A stretch of DNA of 24,099 nt from DATJUF01 sp035524095 (GCA_035524095.1 DATKPK010000073.1:1-24099); one strand, 5' to 3'; numbered from the stretch's first letter, positions 1-7,048 are shown. Notes: generated from the letters alone by a model not told the origin. Numbers and translations are program-made.

Positions 1-2
1 TC

Positions 3-158
3 GCGCTAGCTTTGATCGCGCAAGGATCTGAGTTCGAGGCGATTTGCGAGACAATCGGTGCTGGTGTGATAGACGAGAACGCTATTCCACAGCTGATAAA
101 CCGCCTTCTCGTACGCTGGCTTGATGACGGCATTTTTCTGAATCAATCGGCAGCTTGA
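3..158 (+). CDS. 3' end of an unrecognised protein (partial)
   Basis: An open frame runs from the window edge to a TGA at 156-158 and gives 51 residues with no stop. The sequence alternates hydrophobic and charged positions as in a helical domain, with a FEAICETIG segment followed by RWLDDGIFL. This resembles the C-terminal winged-helix-like ends of several regulator or peptide-modification chaperone families (HvfC/BufC-like proteins end in a similar way), but I cannot name the family from this fragment. The start lies outside the window. The next gene begins about 150 nt downstream, so the two are probably not tightly coupled. Confidence reflects that it is likely coding, not its function. 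Confidence 0.45.
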   Translation, partial: ALALIAQGSEFEAICETIGAGVIDENAIPQLINRLLVRWLDDGIFLNQSAA

Positions 159-306
159 GTAGTCTCGGCATGAGGACTTGAAGTTAATCTTTAAGTCTGG
201 ACTGCTTTGTTAATGAACCGGACGTTAACGGATGCTAAGCTGCAATTCCGGTCATTGGGCCGTGCGGGGCTCGCATCAAAGCGCCGCCCACATAAGCTGA
301 GAACAG

Positions 307-1413
307 GTGGCGCCATTGCCGCTGCACAAAATTCGAGTCGAGCAAGTCAACTCGCGAGACGGTTTCGAGCGTTTCGCGCGCCTGCCTTATCAGGTTTACG
401 CTAGTCGCGAGGCTTGGTGGCCGCCTGACATCCAGAACGAGATCGAGCTGCTGGCGGGCCGAGCGCTGATCACAAGTCACCTGGATTTAAAACCGCTTTG
501 CGTGTGGAGCGGCGATCGGCTGATTGGACGAGTCAGCGCTGTGGTTAATTACCGTTACAACGAGCATTGGAACGAGAAAATCGGTCAGCTGATTCATTTT
601 GAATCGCTGCCAGATGAGGAAGACGCAGTGGGTGCGCTTCTGGACGAGGCAATCAACTGGCTGTCGAGGCGAGGAATGAAGGCGGTGCGCAGTGGGTTCG
701 CCGCCTTCCTCGACTACCCCTATACGATCGACAATTACGAGGCGCTGCCGTCTTTTTTGCTACGCGGAAATCCCGAGTTTTATCATCGCTACCTCAAAAA
801 CGCTGGCTTGGCGACGGAAAAAGGGCAGGTGGATTACACAGTTGAGCTGACTCCGGAAATCCTAGAGCGTTATCGTTCGATGACCGCGGCCGCGCGCGCG
901 AATGGGGTCATTATTAAGAATTGGCGCGAGTTCGGCTTTCTTGCCTCGGTGGACGTATGGACCGATATCACCAACGCGGCGTTTGACCGCCATTGGGGAT
1001 GGAATCCGATTACCCGCCGCGAGGTGCGGCCGATGCTGACTCCGCTCAGCCCTACGATGGTGGCCGATCTCTCGATGCTGGCGCTGATTGACGGCGAGCC
1101 GGTGGGCGCCGTGTTCTCCGTTCCCGATCTTAGTTCCACACTGGCCCAAGTGAAACCGGGAAAACGGCTGTCGCCTGTTCGCGGCGGCGGCACACGTGGA
1201 GCCTTAATCAACGTAGGTGTGCTAGAATCGGCGCGCTCCCGCGGGATCGCTCGCGCAATGGCAGCGCAGTCCTTTCTGACGATGGCACAGAACAGTATGC
1301 GCTATGCTGGATACACGCTGGTGCTCGATGACAATTGGGCGTCACGGCGAACCGCAGAAAGTCTCGGCGCGCGGGTCACCGGCAATTTTGTCGCCTATCG
1401 CCGCGACTTATAG
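307..1413 (+). CDS. GNAT-fold protein, BcerS/YghO-like
   Basis: A 368-residue protein starting at GTG; an in-frame TGA at 298-300 lies just upstream, so no earlier start is possible. The C-terminal third looks like a GNAT acetyltransferase: a strand INVGVLES, then an acetyl-CoA-loop-like SRGIARA (about residues 311-317), a helix, and the late N-x3-RR-x-AESLGA segment. The N-terminal half, with a conserved-looking PYQVYASREAWWPPD stretch, fits the large two-lobed GNAT-related family that includes E. coli YghO and BcerS-like proteins, whose substrates are mostly unknown. Length agrees with that family. It converges on the cyclase gene with a 36-nt gap. Family assignment is by remembered pattern; the substrate is not known. 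Confidence 0.7.
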   Translation: MAPLPLHKIRVEQVNSRDGFERFARLPYQVYASREAWWPPDIQNEIELLAGRALITSHLDLKPLCVWSGDRLIGRVSAVVNYRYNEHWNEKIGQLIHFESLPDEEDAVGALLDEAINWLSRRGMKAVRSGFAAFLDYPYTIDNYEALPSFLLRGNPEFYHRYLKNAGLATEKGQVDYTVELTPEILERYRSMTAAARANGVIIKNWREFGFLASVDVWTDITNAAFDRHWGWNPITRREVRPMLTPLSPTMVADLSMLALIDGEPVGAVFSVPDLSSTLAQVKPGKRLSPVRGGGTRGALINVGVLESARSRGIARAMAAQSFLTMAQNSMRYAGYTLVLDDNWASRRTAESLGARVTGNFVAYRRDL

Positions 1414-1449
1414 TCACTTGCGCGATCACCGGAAGAGACTTTACTGCGC

Positions 1450-2631
1450 CTATTTGATCGCGATCGCGTTCGGTGGCGAGCCGACTCCGCCGGGTATATT
1501 GAGGGGTGCGGAGGTAAAGAAAAAGTCGTAGCGCCGGTCGGCGGCGCAATCCTCGGCCAATTTCTCCAGATCCCACATCTCACCGATCGGCATCCCGAAG
1601 TACGAGAGCATGTGGAAGTGTAGGAAATCGGCAGAATCAGCCGGGTTAGATGGGCGCGGCGGCGGAATCGCTTCAAGTCCCGGCGCGTCGGATGCGACCG
1701 CGGCAATGCCGCTATCCCAAAGCCATTGTGCGACCCGGCGCGAACCTTCGATCCCGGGACAGCGGGTCTGGGCGGCGAGTGCCTGCTTCTCCTGGGGCGT
1801 CATAGCCAGATATGCTTGTGTCCAGCCGATCCGAATCAATAAGACGTCACCGGCAGTGACGCTCGTCTTTTGGTCTTTCAGCGTTGCGAGCAAATCCTCG
1901 AACGGGATCGACTCGTTAGTCGTGAAACTGATCTTCTTGCCGATCCGCTCGTGATATCGGCCGATATCGGCGAGCACACCACGACCTGCGATGCCCCGTC
2001 GCGCCAGATTGTCGATACCGAGCTTATCGCCACCATAACCGGTGATCTCACTGTCGGGAAAGCCATTGTATCCGCCGAACTTAGGATGCTTCACATGGCT
2101 CAAAGCGTCCCATTGCGAGGAGGCTTGGGGGTAAAAGTTGTCAAGATAGTCGTCGAGGATGTAGCTCGCGTATTGCTTGATCGTATGCACGTGCTTGCCG
2201 CGGCCGAACAGCGGCGGGTCCGGGATGTTGATCGGCAGGTTGAGCGAAAAAACCTTGCCGCTACGAATAGAGCGGGCGGCTTCGACTACGCGATCGGGCG
2301 TCATTAGATTGATTGTCCCGACTTGATCGTTGTTGCCAAAGACGCCCCATGCGGCACCCGCTGGAGCACCCTCCCGAACCGGCAAATCGGCATGACGGGG
2401 CAATTGCGGCTCTGCCACCCGGCGCCGGGCAGGAGCTTTTTTCGACACGCGCCTTTCAGCTGGTTTGGTAGAGGCTTTGGATGCTGCCGCCAGCTTACGC
2501 GCTTTGATCGACATTTTAACCGAAGACGCTGGTTTCACCCTGCTCGTTTTAGCAGGAGCTTTGGTCTTGGGCGGCTTAGCCTGCGCTTTGGGCTTGGTCT
2601 TGGATTGTTTGACAGTCTTAGCTTTAGCCAT
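1450..2631 (-). CDS. Cyclase-family (PF04199-like) hydrolase with Lys-rich N-terminal tail
   Basis: The region from about residue 75 on matches the metal-dependent cyclase/kynurenine formamidase-like family: WGVFGNNDQVGTINLMTP near its start, the SSQWDALSHV segment in the metal-binding position (Gln-Trp-Asp-x3-His, the soil-bacterial variant of the HxGTHxD motif), and GDVLLIRIGW and VASDAPGLEA further on. Typical members are about 280-330 residues; this one is 393 because of an N-terminal tail of about 75 residues rich in Lys, Ala and Pro, resembling histone H1-like tails. I chose ATG at 2631 because AAAAAGG precedes it by 9 nt; an upstream TTG at 2691 has no such site. Substrate unknown. The gene stands alone, divergent from rpsF. 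Confidence 0.8.
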   Translation of the reverse strand: MAKAKTVKQSKTKPKAQAKPPKTKAPAKTSRVKPASSVKMSIKARKLAAASKASTKPAERRVSKKAPARRRVAEPQLPRHADLPVREGAPAGAAWGVFGNNDQVGTINLMTPDRVVEAARSIRSGKVFSLNLPINIPDPPLFGRGKHVHTIKQYASYILDDYLDNFYPQASSQWDALSHVKHPKFGGYNGFPDSEITGYGGDKLGIDNLARRGIAGRGVLADIGRYHERIGKKISFTTNESIPFEDLLATLKDQKTSVTAGDVLLIRIGWTQAYLAMTPQEKQALAAQTRCPGIEGSRRVAQWLWDSGIAAVASDAPGLEAIPPPRPSNPADSADFLHFHMLSYFGMPIGEMWDLEKLAEDCAADRRYDFFFTSAPLNIPGGVGSPPNAIAIK

Positions 2632-2792
2632 CGCCAGGAACCTTTTTGCTAACTGGGTCGTCATCAGTCGGACTGCTGTGACCCGAATCAATTAACTGAT
2701 CAGCACGATGCTAATAGCAGGACCAACGTGATCCGCAAGAGAAGATAGAAACAAAATCGGTAATCTTTGTGCGATTCGCGGCTTGTGGACAA

Positions 2793-2798
2793 TATAAT
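2793..2798 (+). promoter_or_regulatory. Probable -10 element of the rpsF operon promoter
   Basis: A perfect TATAAT lies 71 nt before the rpsF GTG, in the divergent gap between the cyclase gene and rpsF. No convincing TTGACA is found at 16-18 nt upstream; TTGTGC at 2767-2772 is at a 20-nt spacing, so the -35 is weak or absent. Predicted transcripts would start near 2805 and carry a leader of about 65 nt. Confidence 0.45.
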
Positions 2799-2826
2799 CC
2801 GCTGTTAGATTGGGCGTTTGCTCCTT

Positions 2827-2861
2827 GCTCCTAGTTCAGGGGCTGGTAACCGAAAGGAGGC
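2827..2861 (+). promoter_or_regulatory. Candidate S6:S18 autoregulatory leader of rpsF
   Basis: CTCCT at 2828-2832 is complementary to AGGAG at 2855-2859, which is the core of the rpsF ribosome binding site (AGGAGG, 2855-2860, 9 nt before GTG). The 22-nt loop carries ACCG at 2849-2852 just 5' of the pairing strand. The known S6:S18 leader motif is a hairpin exposing a CCG next to a sequestered rpsF start, so this layout fits. It was found by eye, with no folding or covariation test. Confidence 0.4.
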
Positions 2862-2869
2862 TCAAGCGC

Positions 2870-3403
2870 GTGAGGCGCTACGAAACTATCTTAATCTTTC
2901 GTCCTGACTTGGGCGAATCAGCACAAAAAGAAGCTATCCACCGCTACGAAGGCATCATCGCATCGAGTGGCGGAGACATGGCCGAAACCGAAGAATGGGG
3001 CTATCGCGAACTCGCCTACCGCATCAAGGGCGAACGACGAGGCTTTTATGTCCGACTCGATTACGGTGGCAACGGCGCCACAATGAACGAGGTCGAACGT
3101 AACCTGAAAATCTCGGACGACGTGCTTCGTTACATGTCGGTGCTTATCGATATGGACGCTGACATGGAGAAGGTGCGGGCGGAGATTGATGCGCGCCATC
3201 GCCGTGCGGCTGAGGCTCGCGCTGCCGCCGAAGCTCGCGCGGCTGCCGCGGCCGCTGAACGGGCTGCTGCGGCCGAAGCGGCTGCCGCACGCGAAGCGGA
3301 CGCTTCAGCATCGGCGAATGAGACGGTTGACAACTTGGCAGCAGGCGACGAACTCGAAGCCGGACCTGACGGTGACGAACCAGAGAGTGAGCAACAGGAT
3401 TGA
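2870..3403 (+). CDS. rpsF: 30S ribosomal protein bS6 with Ala-rich, acidic C-terminal tail
   Basis: bS6 pairs with bS18 on the platform of the 30S subunit. The opening RRYETILIFRPDL, the WGYRELAYRIKGERRGFY segment and the YVRLDYGG strand are typical of bS6. I chose GTG at 2870 because AGGAGG lies 9 nt upstream; the frame remains open to 2810 but without a better site. The folded core ends near residue 100. The remaining about 75 residues are an extension: an Ala/Arg/Glu helix-like segment (about 103-145) followed by 28 residues with 11 acidic and no basic residues. Usual bS6 proteins have 95-135 residues, so 177 is long. It is the first gene of the operon and overlaps the next gene by 17 nt. 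Confidence 0.97.
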   Translation: MRRYETILIFRPDLGESAQKEAIHRYEGIIASSGGDMAETEEWGYRELAYRIKGERRGFYVRLDYGGNGATMNEVERNLKISDDVLRYMSVLIDMDADMEKVRAEIDARHRRAAEARAAAEARAAAAAAERAAAAEAAAAREADASASANETVDNLAAGDELEAGPDGDEPESEQQD

Positions 3404-3671
3404 GCTTGAAGGACGGGTCGTTGAGCAGCCCGAACTGCGTGTCACGCCTGCCGGTAATCCGATCCTGCGTATCCGGGTCGATTGCGGCGAGCGGCCGGGA
3501 GATCTTGTGATGCCTGTAATAGTGGCCGGTGACGATGCGCGCGTACTCGCAGGGCTACTAGGCGTTGGAAGTCCAATTCGCCTGACCGGGAGGTTGCGCC
3601 TTCAGGGAGGAAGATCCGCACGCGCAGTCGGCGGAGTGGCGCTTGAAATTGTGGCTAGCGGAATCCAGTAA
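3387..3671 (+). CDS. priB: PriB-like single-domain OB-fold protein (primosomal replication protein N)
   Basis: A 94-residue protein whose start overlaps the end of rpsF by 17 nt. It lines up along its length with E. coli PriB: SNRIELEGRV against TNRLVLSGTV, then a Pro-x-R-x-x-Pro-x-Gly-x-Pro stretch, MPVIVAG against MPVIVSG, VGSPIRLTGRL against VGSRITVQGF, and a final SG. The loop before MPVIV is about 11 residues shorter than in E. coli. PriB is a dimeric single-stranded-DNA-binding protein that helps restart stalled forks by bridging PriA and DnaT. Its position between rpsF and rpsR is the same as in E. coli. The GTG at 3387 matches the PriB N-terminus; GTG at 3372 is an alternative. A generic SSB-like OB protein is the other reading. 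Confidence 0.72.
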   Translation: MSNRIELEGRVVEQPELRVTPAGNPILRIRVDCGERPGDLVMPVIVAGDDARVLAGLLGVGSPIRLTGRLRLQGGRSARAVGGVALEIVASGIQ

Positions 3672-3709
3672 GCGCGATTTGCCCAAAGAAGGGTGTGAAT
3701 CCCCTGGTC

Positions 3710-3724
3710 GGAGGGCATCCCTCC
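3710..3724 (+). other. Hairpin in the priB-rpsR gap
   Basis: GGAGGG (3710-3715), a 3-nt loop and CCCTCC (3719-3724) form a perfect 6-bp inverted repeat 90 nt before rpsR. No T-run follows, so it is not a normal intrinsic terminator. The 143-nt gap is large for this operon; the hairpin could be a processing or stability element, or chance. Confidence 0.35.
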
Positions 3725-3814
3725 ACCAAGTACTCGGATACACTGTTGTAATTGACGATTCAGACCTGAGAGATGACGGACTTTCAGGTATGGTTGACTA
3801 GGAATAGGTAGACA

Positions 3815-4165
3815 ATGGCTAATGGAGACCGAAACGAACAGGGCGACAGTGATCGTCCACCCCGAAGTCGCTCTGACGGCGACCGTCAGGGGGATGGCGG
3901 CCGTGGCGAAGGCGGTGGACGCGATCGTGGCGGGGCGCGGCGGCGCGGCGGCGGGCGCCGCAAGGTCTGCCGCTTCTGCGCAGACAAGGCCCTAGCGGTC
4001 GATTATAAAGACGTCCGCACGCTCCAGAGCTTTATCACCGAGGGCGGTAAGATCGTACCAAGCCGCACTTCAGGTAACTGCGCGAAGCATCAGCGGCAGC
4101 TCGCCGTAGCGATTAAGCGCGCGCGTGTTATCGCGCTGTTGCCCTTCTCGACACTAGGGGTCTAA
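3815..4165 (+). CDS. rpsR: 30S ribosomal protein bS18, zinc-type, with Arg/Gly/Asp-rich N-terminal tail
   Basis: The C-terminal 67 residues are a clear bS18: KVCRFCADK, VDYKDVRTLQSFITEGGKI, VPSRTSG, KHQRQLAVAIKRAR and a final LLPF. It binds the 30S platform with bS6. Cys52, Cys55, Cys89 and His92 are placed as in zinc-binding (C+) bS18 proteins. The first 50 residues are an unusual low-complexity tail dominated by Arg, Gly and Asp, net basic, with its last dozen residues almost all Arg and Gly; usual bS18 is about 75-90 residues and this is 116. ATG follows a modest AGG-type site. The next gene starts 8 nt downstream. Confidence 0.97.
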   Translation: MANGDRNEQGDSDRPPRSRSDGDRQGDGGRGEGGGRDRGGARRRGGGRRKVCRFCADKALAVDYKDVRTLQSFITEGGKIVPSRTSGNCAKHQRQLAVAIKRARVIALLPFSTLGV

Positions 4166-4173
4166 AGGGCAGG

Positions 4174-5133
4174 ATGACACGCAGGGACGTCTTTGGGCTG
4201 CTGCGGGCCGTGCTCAGTTCCGCCGCGATGTTTATCGCAGGTGGGATTGTGCCGGTTGTTGGAGCACTCGCCACGATGCTTGCCCCAGTACCCCTGATGT
4301 TGTTCGCGATCGGCTACCCTCGGGCTCAGTTGCGCGTTGCCATAGCGATCGCTCTCGCTGCCGGACTGATCGGCGCGGGAGCTGGACTTATTGCGGCAGG
4401 CGTTTTTCTCGTCACCGCAGGTCTGGCCGCTGGAATCATGAGTTACATGCTTGCCCGGCGGTATCCGTTCGAGGTCATTACGGCCTGCACGGCCGGCGCG
4501 CTAATTGTGAGCGGTGCGGTCGCGGCAATTTTGGCGGCCGGATCGGCGAGTGCGCTGTCAGATAGTCTTCGCGCGAATTTGTTGCTTGCGCTCGATAATG
4601 GTCAGAAATTTTACAAATCGGCCGGACTCGATACGGTACTGCAACCCGACATGCGTGCAACAATCGTCGATGGCACGATCAAGCTGTTTCCTGCACTTGC
4701 GACGATGTCAGCCGCAGTGACTGTCCTGATGAATTTGGGGCTGTTCTGGCGCTTGGGCGGCCGTCAAGAGAGGGTCGGCTATCCGCTATTCGGCGACCTA
4801 GTGCGATGGTCAGCGCCGGAATGGCTGATCTGGGCGCTGCTGGCCACGGGCTTCGGCCTCTTCATCCCGATGAAGGTTCTGAGCACGATCGCGCTTAACT
4901 GTTTCATATGTTTAGTAGCGGTCTATTTCTGCCAAGGTCTCGCGATCATGGCATTTTACTTCAGGGTGTTGGCGATGCCAGCGTTGGCGCGCGGCCTGAT
5001 TTACTTCGTTACCAGCGTCCAACCAGTGCTGGCGATTCTCGTCTGCGCGGCTGGCGTGCTCGACCTTTGGATTGATTTTCGCCGGCTGCGGTCGCCTAGT
5101 CAGGAGGCGCGTAATCTTGGGGACTTCCTCTAA
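4174..5133 (+). CDS. DUF2232 (YybS-like) multi-pass membrane protein
   Basis: A 319-residue very hydrophobic protein with roughly eight membrane segments. The second half contains LIWALLATGFGLF and, near the end, GLIYFVTSVQPVLAILVCAAGVLDLWIDFRRL, which match the C-terminal part of DUF2232/YybS proteins. Genes of this family commonly sit between rpsR and rplI in Deltaproteobacteria and related groups, and this one does: 8 nt after rpsR and 33 nt before rplI. The function is not known. The start is fixed by the short gap, with AAGGG a few bases ahead of ATG. Confidence 0.8.
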   Translation: MTRRDVFGLLRAVLSSAAMFIAGGIVPVVGALATMLAPVPLMLFAIGYPRAQLRVAIAIALAAGLIGAGAGLIAAGVFLVTAGLAAGIMSYMLARRYPFEVITACTAGALIVSGAVAAILAAGSASALSDSLRANLLLALDNGQKFYKSAGLDTVLQPDMRATIVDGTIKLFPALATMSAAVTVLMNLGLFWRLGGRQERVGYPLFGDLVRWSAPEWLIWALLATGFGLFIPMKVLSTIALNCFICLVAVYFCQGLAIMAFYFRVLAMPALARGLIYFVTSVQPVLAILVCAAGVLDLWIDFRRLRSPSQEARNLGDFL

Positions 5134-5166
5134 AGCCGGGCTCGACAAAAACAGGCTTATAGCTTT

Positions 5167-5619
5167 ATGAACGTGCAAATCATTTTGAGTGAAGAAGTAG
5201 CCAACCTTGGCCGTCCGGGCGATGTGGTTAAGGTACGGGCGGGATACGCTCGCAACTACCTGCTCCCGCGCAATCTGGCGGTGGAAGCTAACCCCAAAAA
5301 TCTCCGCGCCTTTGAACATCAGAAGCGGATTGCTCTGCTCAAGCGCGAGGCGCAGCAGGCGAAAGCCGCGAGCCTCAAGGAGCGAATTGAAGCGCTGGCA
5401 ATTACGATAGGCGCGCGCGCCGGCGAGGAGGGCAGGCTGTTCGGCTCGGTCACGAATATCGATATCGAACGCGCTTTGCGGGAAAAGGGGGTTGAGGTGG
5501 AACGGCGGCGAATTATTTTGGCGGAACCAATCAAACAACTGGGCGAATTTACCGTGCCGGTCAAACTGGGTGCCGAAGTTGATGCGCAGCTGAAAATTAC
5601 CGTAGCGGCGGAAGGATGA
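5167..5619 (+). CDS. rplI: 50S ribosomal protein bL9
   Basis: A 150-residue bL9 of normal length. The N-terminal rRNA-binding domain carries VANLGRPGDVVKVRAGYARN and YLLPRNLA, the diagnostic signature; a long charged connecting helix covers about residues 42-75; the C-terminal domain has GEEGRLFGSVT and ends at a VPVKLGAEV strand. bL9 lies at the base of the L1 stalk and helps keep the reading frame. It is the last ribosomal gene of the rpsF operon; the GST-like gene follows after 13 nt and may be co-transcribed. Confidence 0.98.
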   Translation: MNVQIILSEEVANLGRPGDVVKVRAGYARNYLLPRNLAVEANPKNLRAFEHQKRIALLKREAQQAKAASLKERIEALAITIGARAGEEGRLFGSVTNIDIERALREKGVEVERRRIILAEPIKQLGEFTVPVKLGAEVDAQLKITVAAEG

Positions 5620-5632
5620 GGGCCGGCGATAA

Positions 5633-6259
5633 ATGATGAAGCTCTATGACTTTCTTCCCTGCCCCTTCGGCCAAAAAGTGCGCATAATCCTGGCGGAAAA
5701 GGGATTATCATACGAATTAGTCGAGGTCGATCTAGCCCAGGGCGAACAGCGTCGGCCAGATTTTTTGCGGCTGAATCCATTCGGCCGTGTACCGGTCCTA
5801 GTTGACGAAGATACGGTCATCTACGACTCGACGATAATTGCGGAGTATCTGGAGGACGAATACCCTGAGCCTCCTCTGCTGCCGCCGCTGGGTGCCAGTG
5901 CACTGCGAGCTCGTGCCCGGATCCTTGAAGATTTTGCTGATACCTCGTTTACGCCTCAGGTTGGGCAGTTGATGAGCGAGATGCAAAAGCCGGAAACCGA
6001 ACGCGATCCGGCGCGCATTCAGCGTGTGCAGCGTGCGCTGGATTTTCTCAATCGCGAACTGCAGGGTCAGGAGTTTCTTGCGACCCAGTTTTCAGTGGCC
6101 GATATCGGCTTTGCGCCGAGGCTAATTATCTTGCGAGAACTCGGTTTCGATCCCGGATTAAATCGTCCCAACGTAGACAGTTGGCTTCGGCGTCTGATCG
6201 ACCGCAGCAGCATCCAGAATTTGCAAGGGCTGACATTGGAGACTTTGGCGGGCGTTTAA
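5633..6259 (+). CDS. Glutathione S-transferase family protein (SspA-like)
   Basis: A 208-residue protein with the two-domain GST layout. The thioredoxin-like N-terminal domain has LPCPFGQKVRI (Cys10 in the active-site position), LNPFGRVPVLVDE with the cis-proline, and a YDSTIIAEYLEDEYP segment that would bind the gamma-glutamyl part of glutathione. The helical C-terminal domain includes FSVADIGFAPRLI, the N-capping motif of the family. SspA, the RNA-polymerase-binding relative, is similar, so an enzyme or a regulator are both possible. It is 13 nt after rplI and ends just before a strong hairpin, so it may be the last gene of the ribosomal operon. Confidence 0.88.
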   Translation: MMKLYDFLPCPFGQKVRIILAEKGLSYELVEVDLAQGEQRRPDFLRLNPFGRVPVLVDEDTVIYDSTIIAEYLEDEYPEPPLLPPLGASALRARARILEDFADTSFTPQVGQLMSEMQKPETERDPARIQRVQRALDFLNRELQGQEFLATQFSVADIGFAPRLIILRELGFDPGLNRPNVDSWLRRLIDRSSIQNLQGLTLETLAGV

Positions 6260-6321
6260 TCGAGATTCCGCTCACTTTCTAGCTGACTTAGCCGACAATC
6301 TCTCTTCTGAATATGAAGAAC

Positions 6322-6356
6322 AGACGCCGTCCGAGCAAATGAGCTGGACGGCGTCT
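6322..6356. terminator. Two-way transcription terminator hairpin
   Basis: AGACGCCGTCC (6322-6332) and GGACGGCGTCT (6346-6356) are a perfect 11-bp inverted repeat, extended in the loop by AGC/GCT (6334-6336 with 6343-6345). It lies between two convergent genes. T-rich sequence follows more clearly on the minus strand (GTTCTTCATATTC) than on the plus strand. Confidence 0.75.
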
Positions 6357-6421
6357 TGCGGCCCGCGACTTCTCGCGGACGCGGAGATGGCTGCGGTAAC
6401 CTTAGAATAATTGCATACGAA

Positions 6422-6724
6422 TTAGTAGCGCAGTTCGCTAGTCTCCACGAAAGCGTCATCTTCGTCCGGGCGCGGGCCGACGCCGGTCACCCGATAGATG
6501 AGCTTCGCTGCGAACAATTTGTCGCCGAGGCGACCCTGCGACTTCAACATTCCACCGTGGCGATGGCATCGGGGACAGGGCAGGGTGCCGCTCAATAACT
6601 TGGCGTTTTCTGGTGTGATACGAAGATCAAACTTGTGCCCACAGCCTGGGTTTTGGCATTCAGTTCGATAAATCACCCCAGGCAATGATTTGCTGGTACG
6701 ATCCGTGACAGTTGCAGCTTCCAT
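6422..6724 (-). CDS. Small zinc-ribbon protein, unknown function
   Basis: A 100-residue protein with two cysteine pairs: Cys23-x4-Cys28 (TECQNPGCGHKF) and Cys50-x2-Cys53 (LPCPRCHRHGG), spaced as in a zinc ribbon. The tail is charged (RPDEDDAFVE). I do not recognise the family. ATG at 6724 is favoured over 6751 because GGGAGG lies 9 nt ahead. It is a single gene on the minus strand, convergent with the GST-like gene and sharing the hairpin at 6322-6356; its own promoter must lie in the 6725-7148 gap, but I see no strong one on that strand. Confidence 0.7.
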   Translation of the reverse strand: MEAATVTDRTSKSLPGVIYRTECQNPGCGHKFDLRITPENAKLLSGTLPCPRCHRHGGMLKSQGRLGDKLFAAKLIYRVTGVGPRPDEDDAFVETSELRY

Positions 6725-6839
6725 TTTTTGCGGCCTCCCGCGCTCGTTCAAGGAGCGCCTTGGGTTCGTTGTCCATGAATTAGACGTCGAAACTGGAATA
6801 AAGTTTCAAGCAACAGACGTGCCTAAGTTGGCTTGCTTT

Positions 6840-6868
6840 TTGACAAAAACTGCAAATCGGGATAATAC
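6840..6868 (+). promoter_or_regulatory. Sigma-70-type promoter upstream of glgC
   Basis: A perfect TTGACA (6840-6845) is followed either by GATAAT (6861-6866, 15-nt spacer) or TAATAC (6863-6868, 17-nt spacer). It points toward glgC, 280 nt away, and could instead serve a small RNA. Confidence 0.5.
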
Positions 6869-6892
6869 CTAGCTTAATTTAAGTGACAGAGC

Positions 6893-6934
6893 GTCAATCA
6901 GGTACTCAGGCTAGCGTATCGCGCTGAGATTGAC
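6893..6934 (+). repeat. Multi-part hairpin in the glgC leader
   Basis: GTCAAT (6893-6898) pairs with ATTGAC (6929-6934), CTCAG (6905-6909) with CTGAG (6924-6928), and GCG (6914-6916) with CGC (6920-6922). The right arm is continuous; the left arm has a 6-nt bulge. It would begin about 20 nt into a transcript from the promoter at 6840-6868. Confidence 0.5.
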
Positions 6935-7019
6935 CCATCGGATTTGGTACATACTGCCTCATCAATGGAGCAGTAAAAGCCCAAAACTTTCTGCCGAACG
7001 TCGAATTTTGCTGAATCGA

Positions 7020-7048
7020 GCGATCATGGCGGTCGCGACTATGATCGC
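7020..7048. repeat. Perfect 8-bp inverted repeat in the glgC leader
   Basis: GCGATCAT (7020-7027) and ATGATCGC (7041-7048) flank a 13-nt centre that contains the palindrome GTCGCGAC (7032-7039). It could be an RNA hairpin or a DNA operator. Confidence 0.5.

Noticed and set aside
3130..3333. Minus-strand Ala/Ser-rich frame
   Set aside because: It is the antisense of the Ala-rich tail of bS6; low complexity copied from the other strand.
4912..5538. 208-residue minus-strand open frame
   Set aside because: Overlaps the end of the DUF2232 gene and most of rplI on the opposite strand; no recognisable motifs.
6363..6378. Second hairpin CCGCG/CGCGG after the terminator
   Set aside because: Short, GC-only stem in GC-rich DNA; may be part of the terminator region but is not supported alone.
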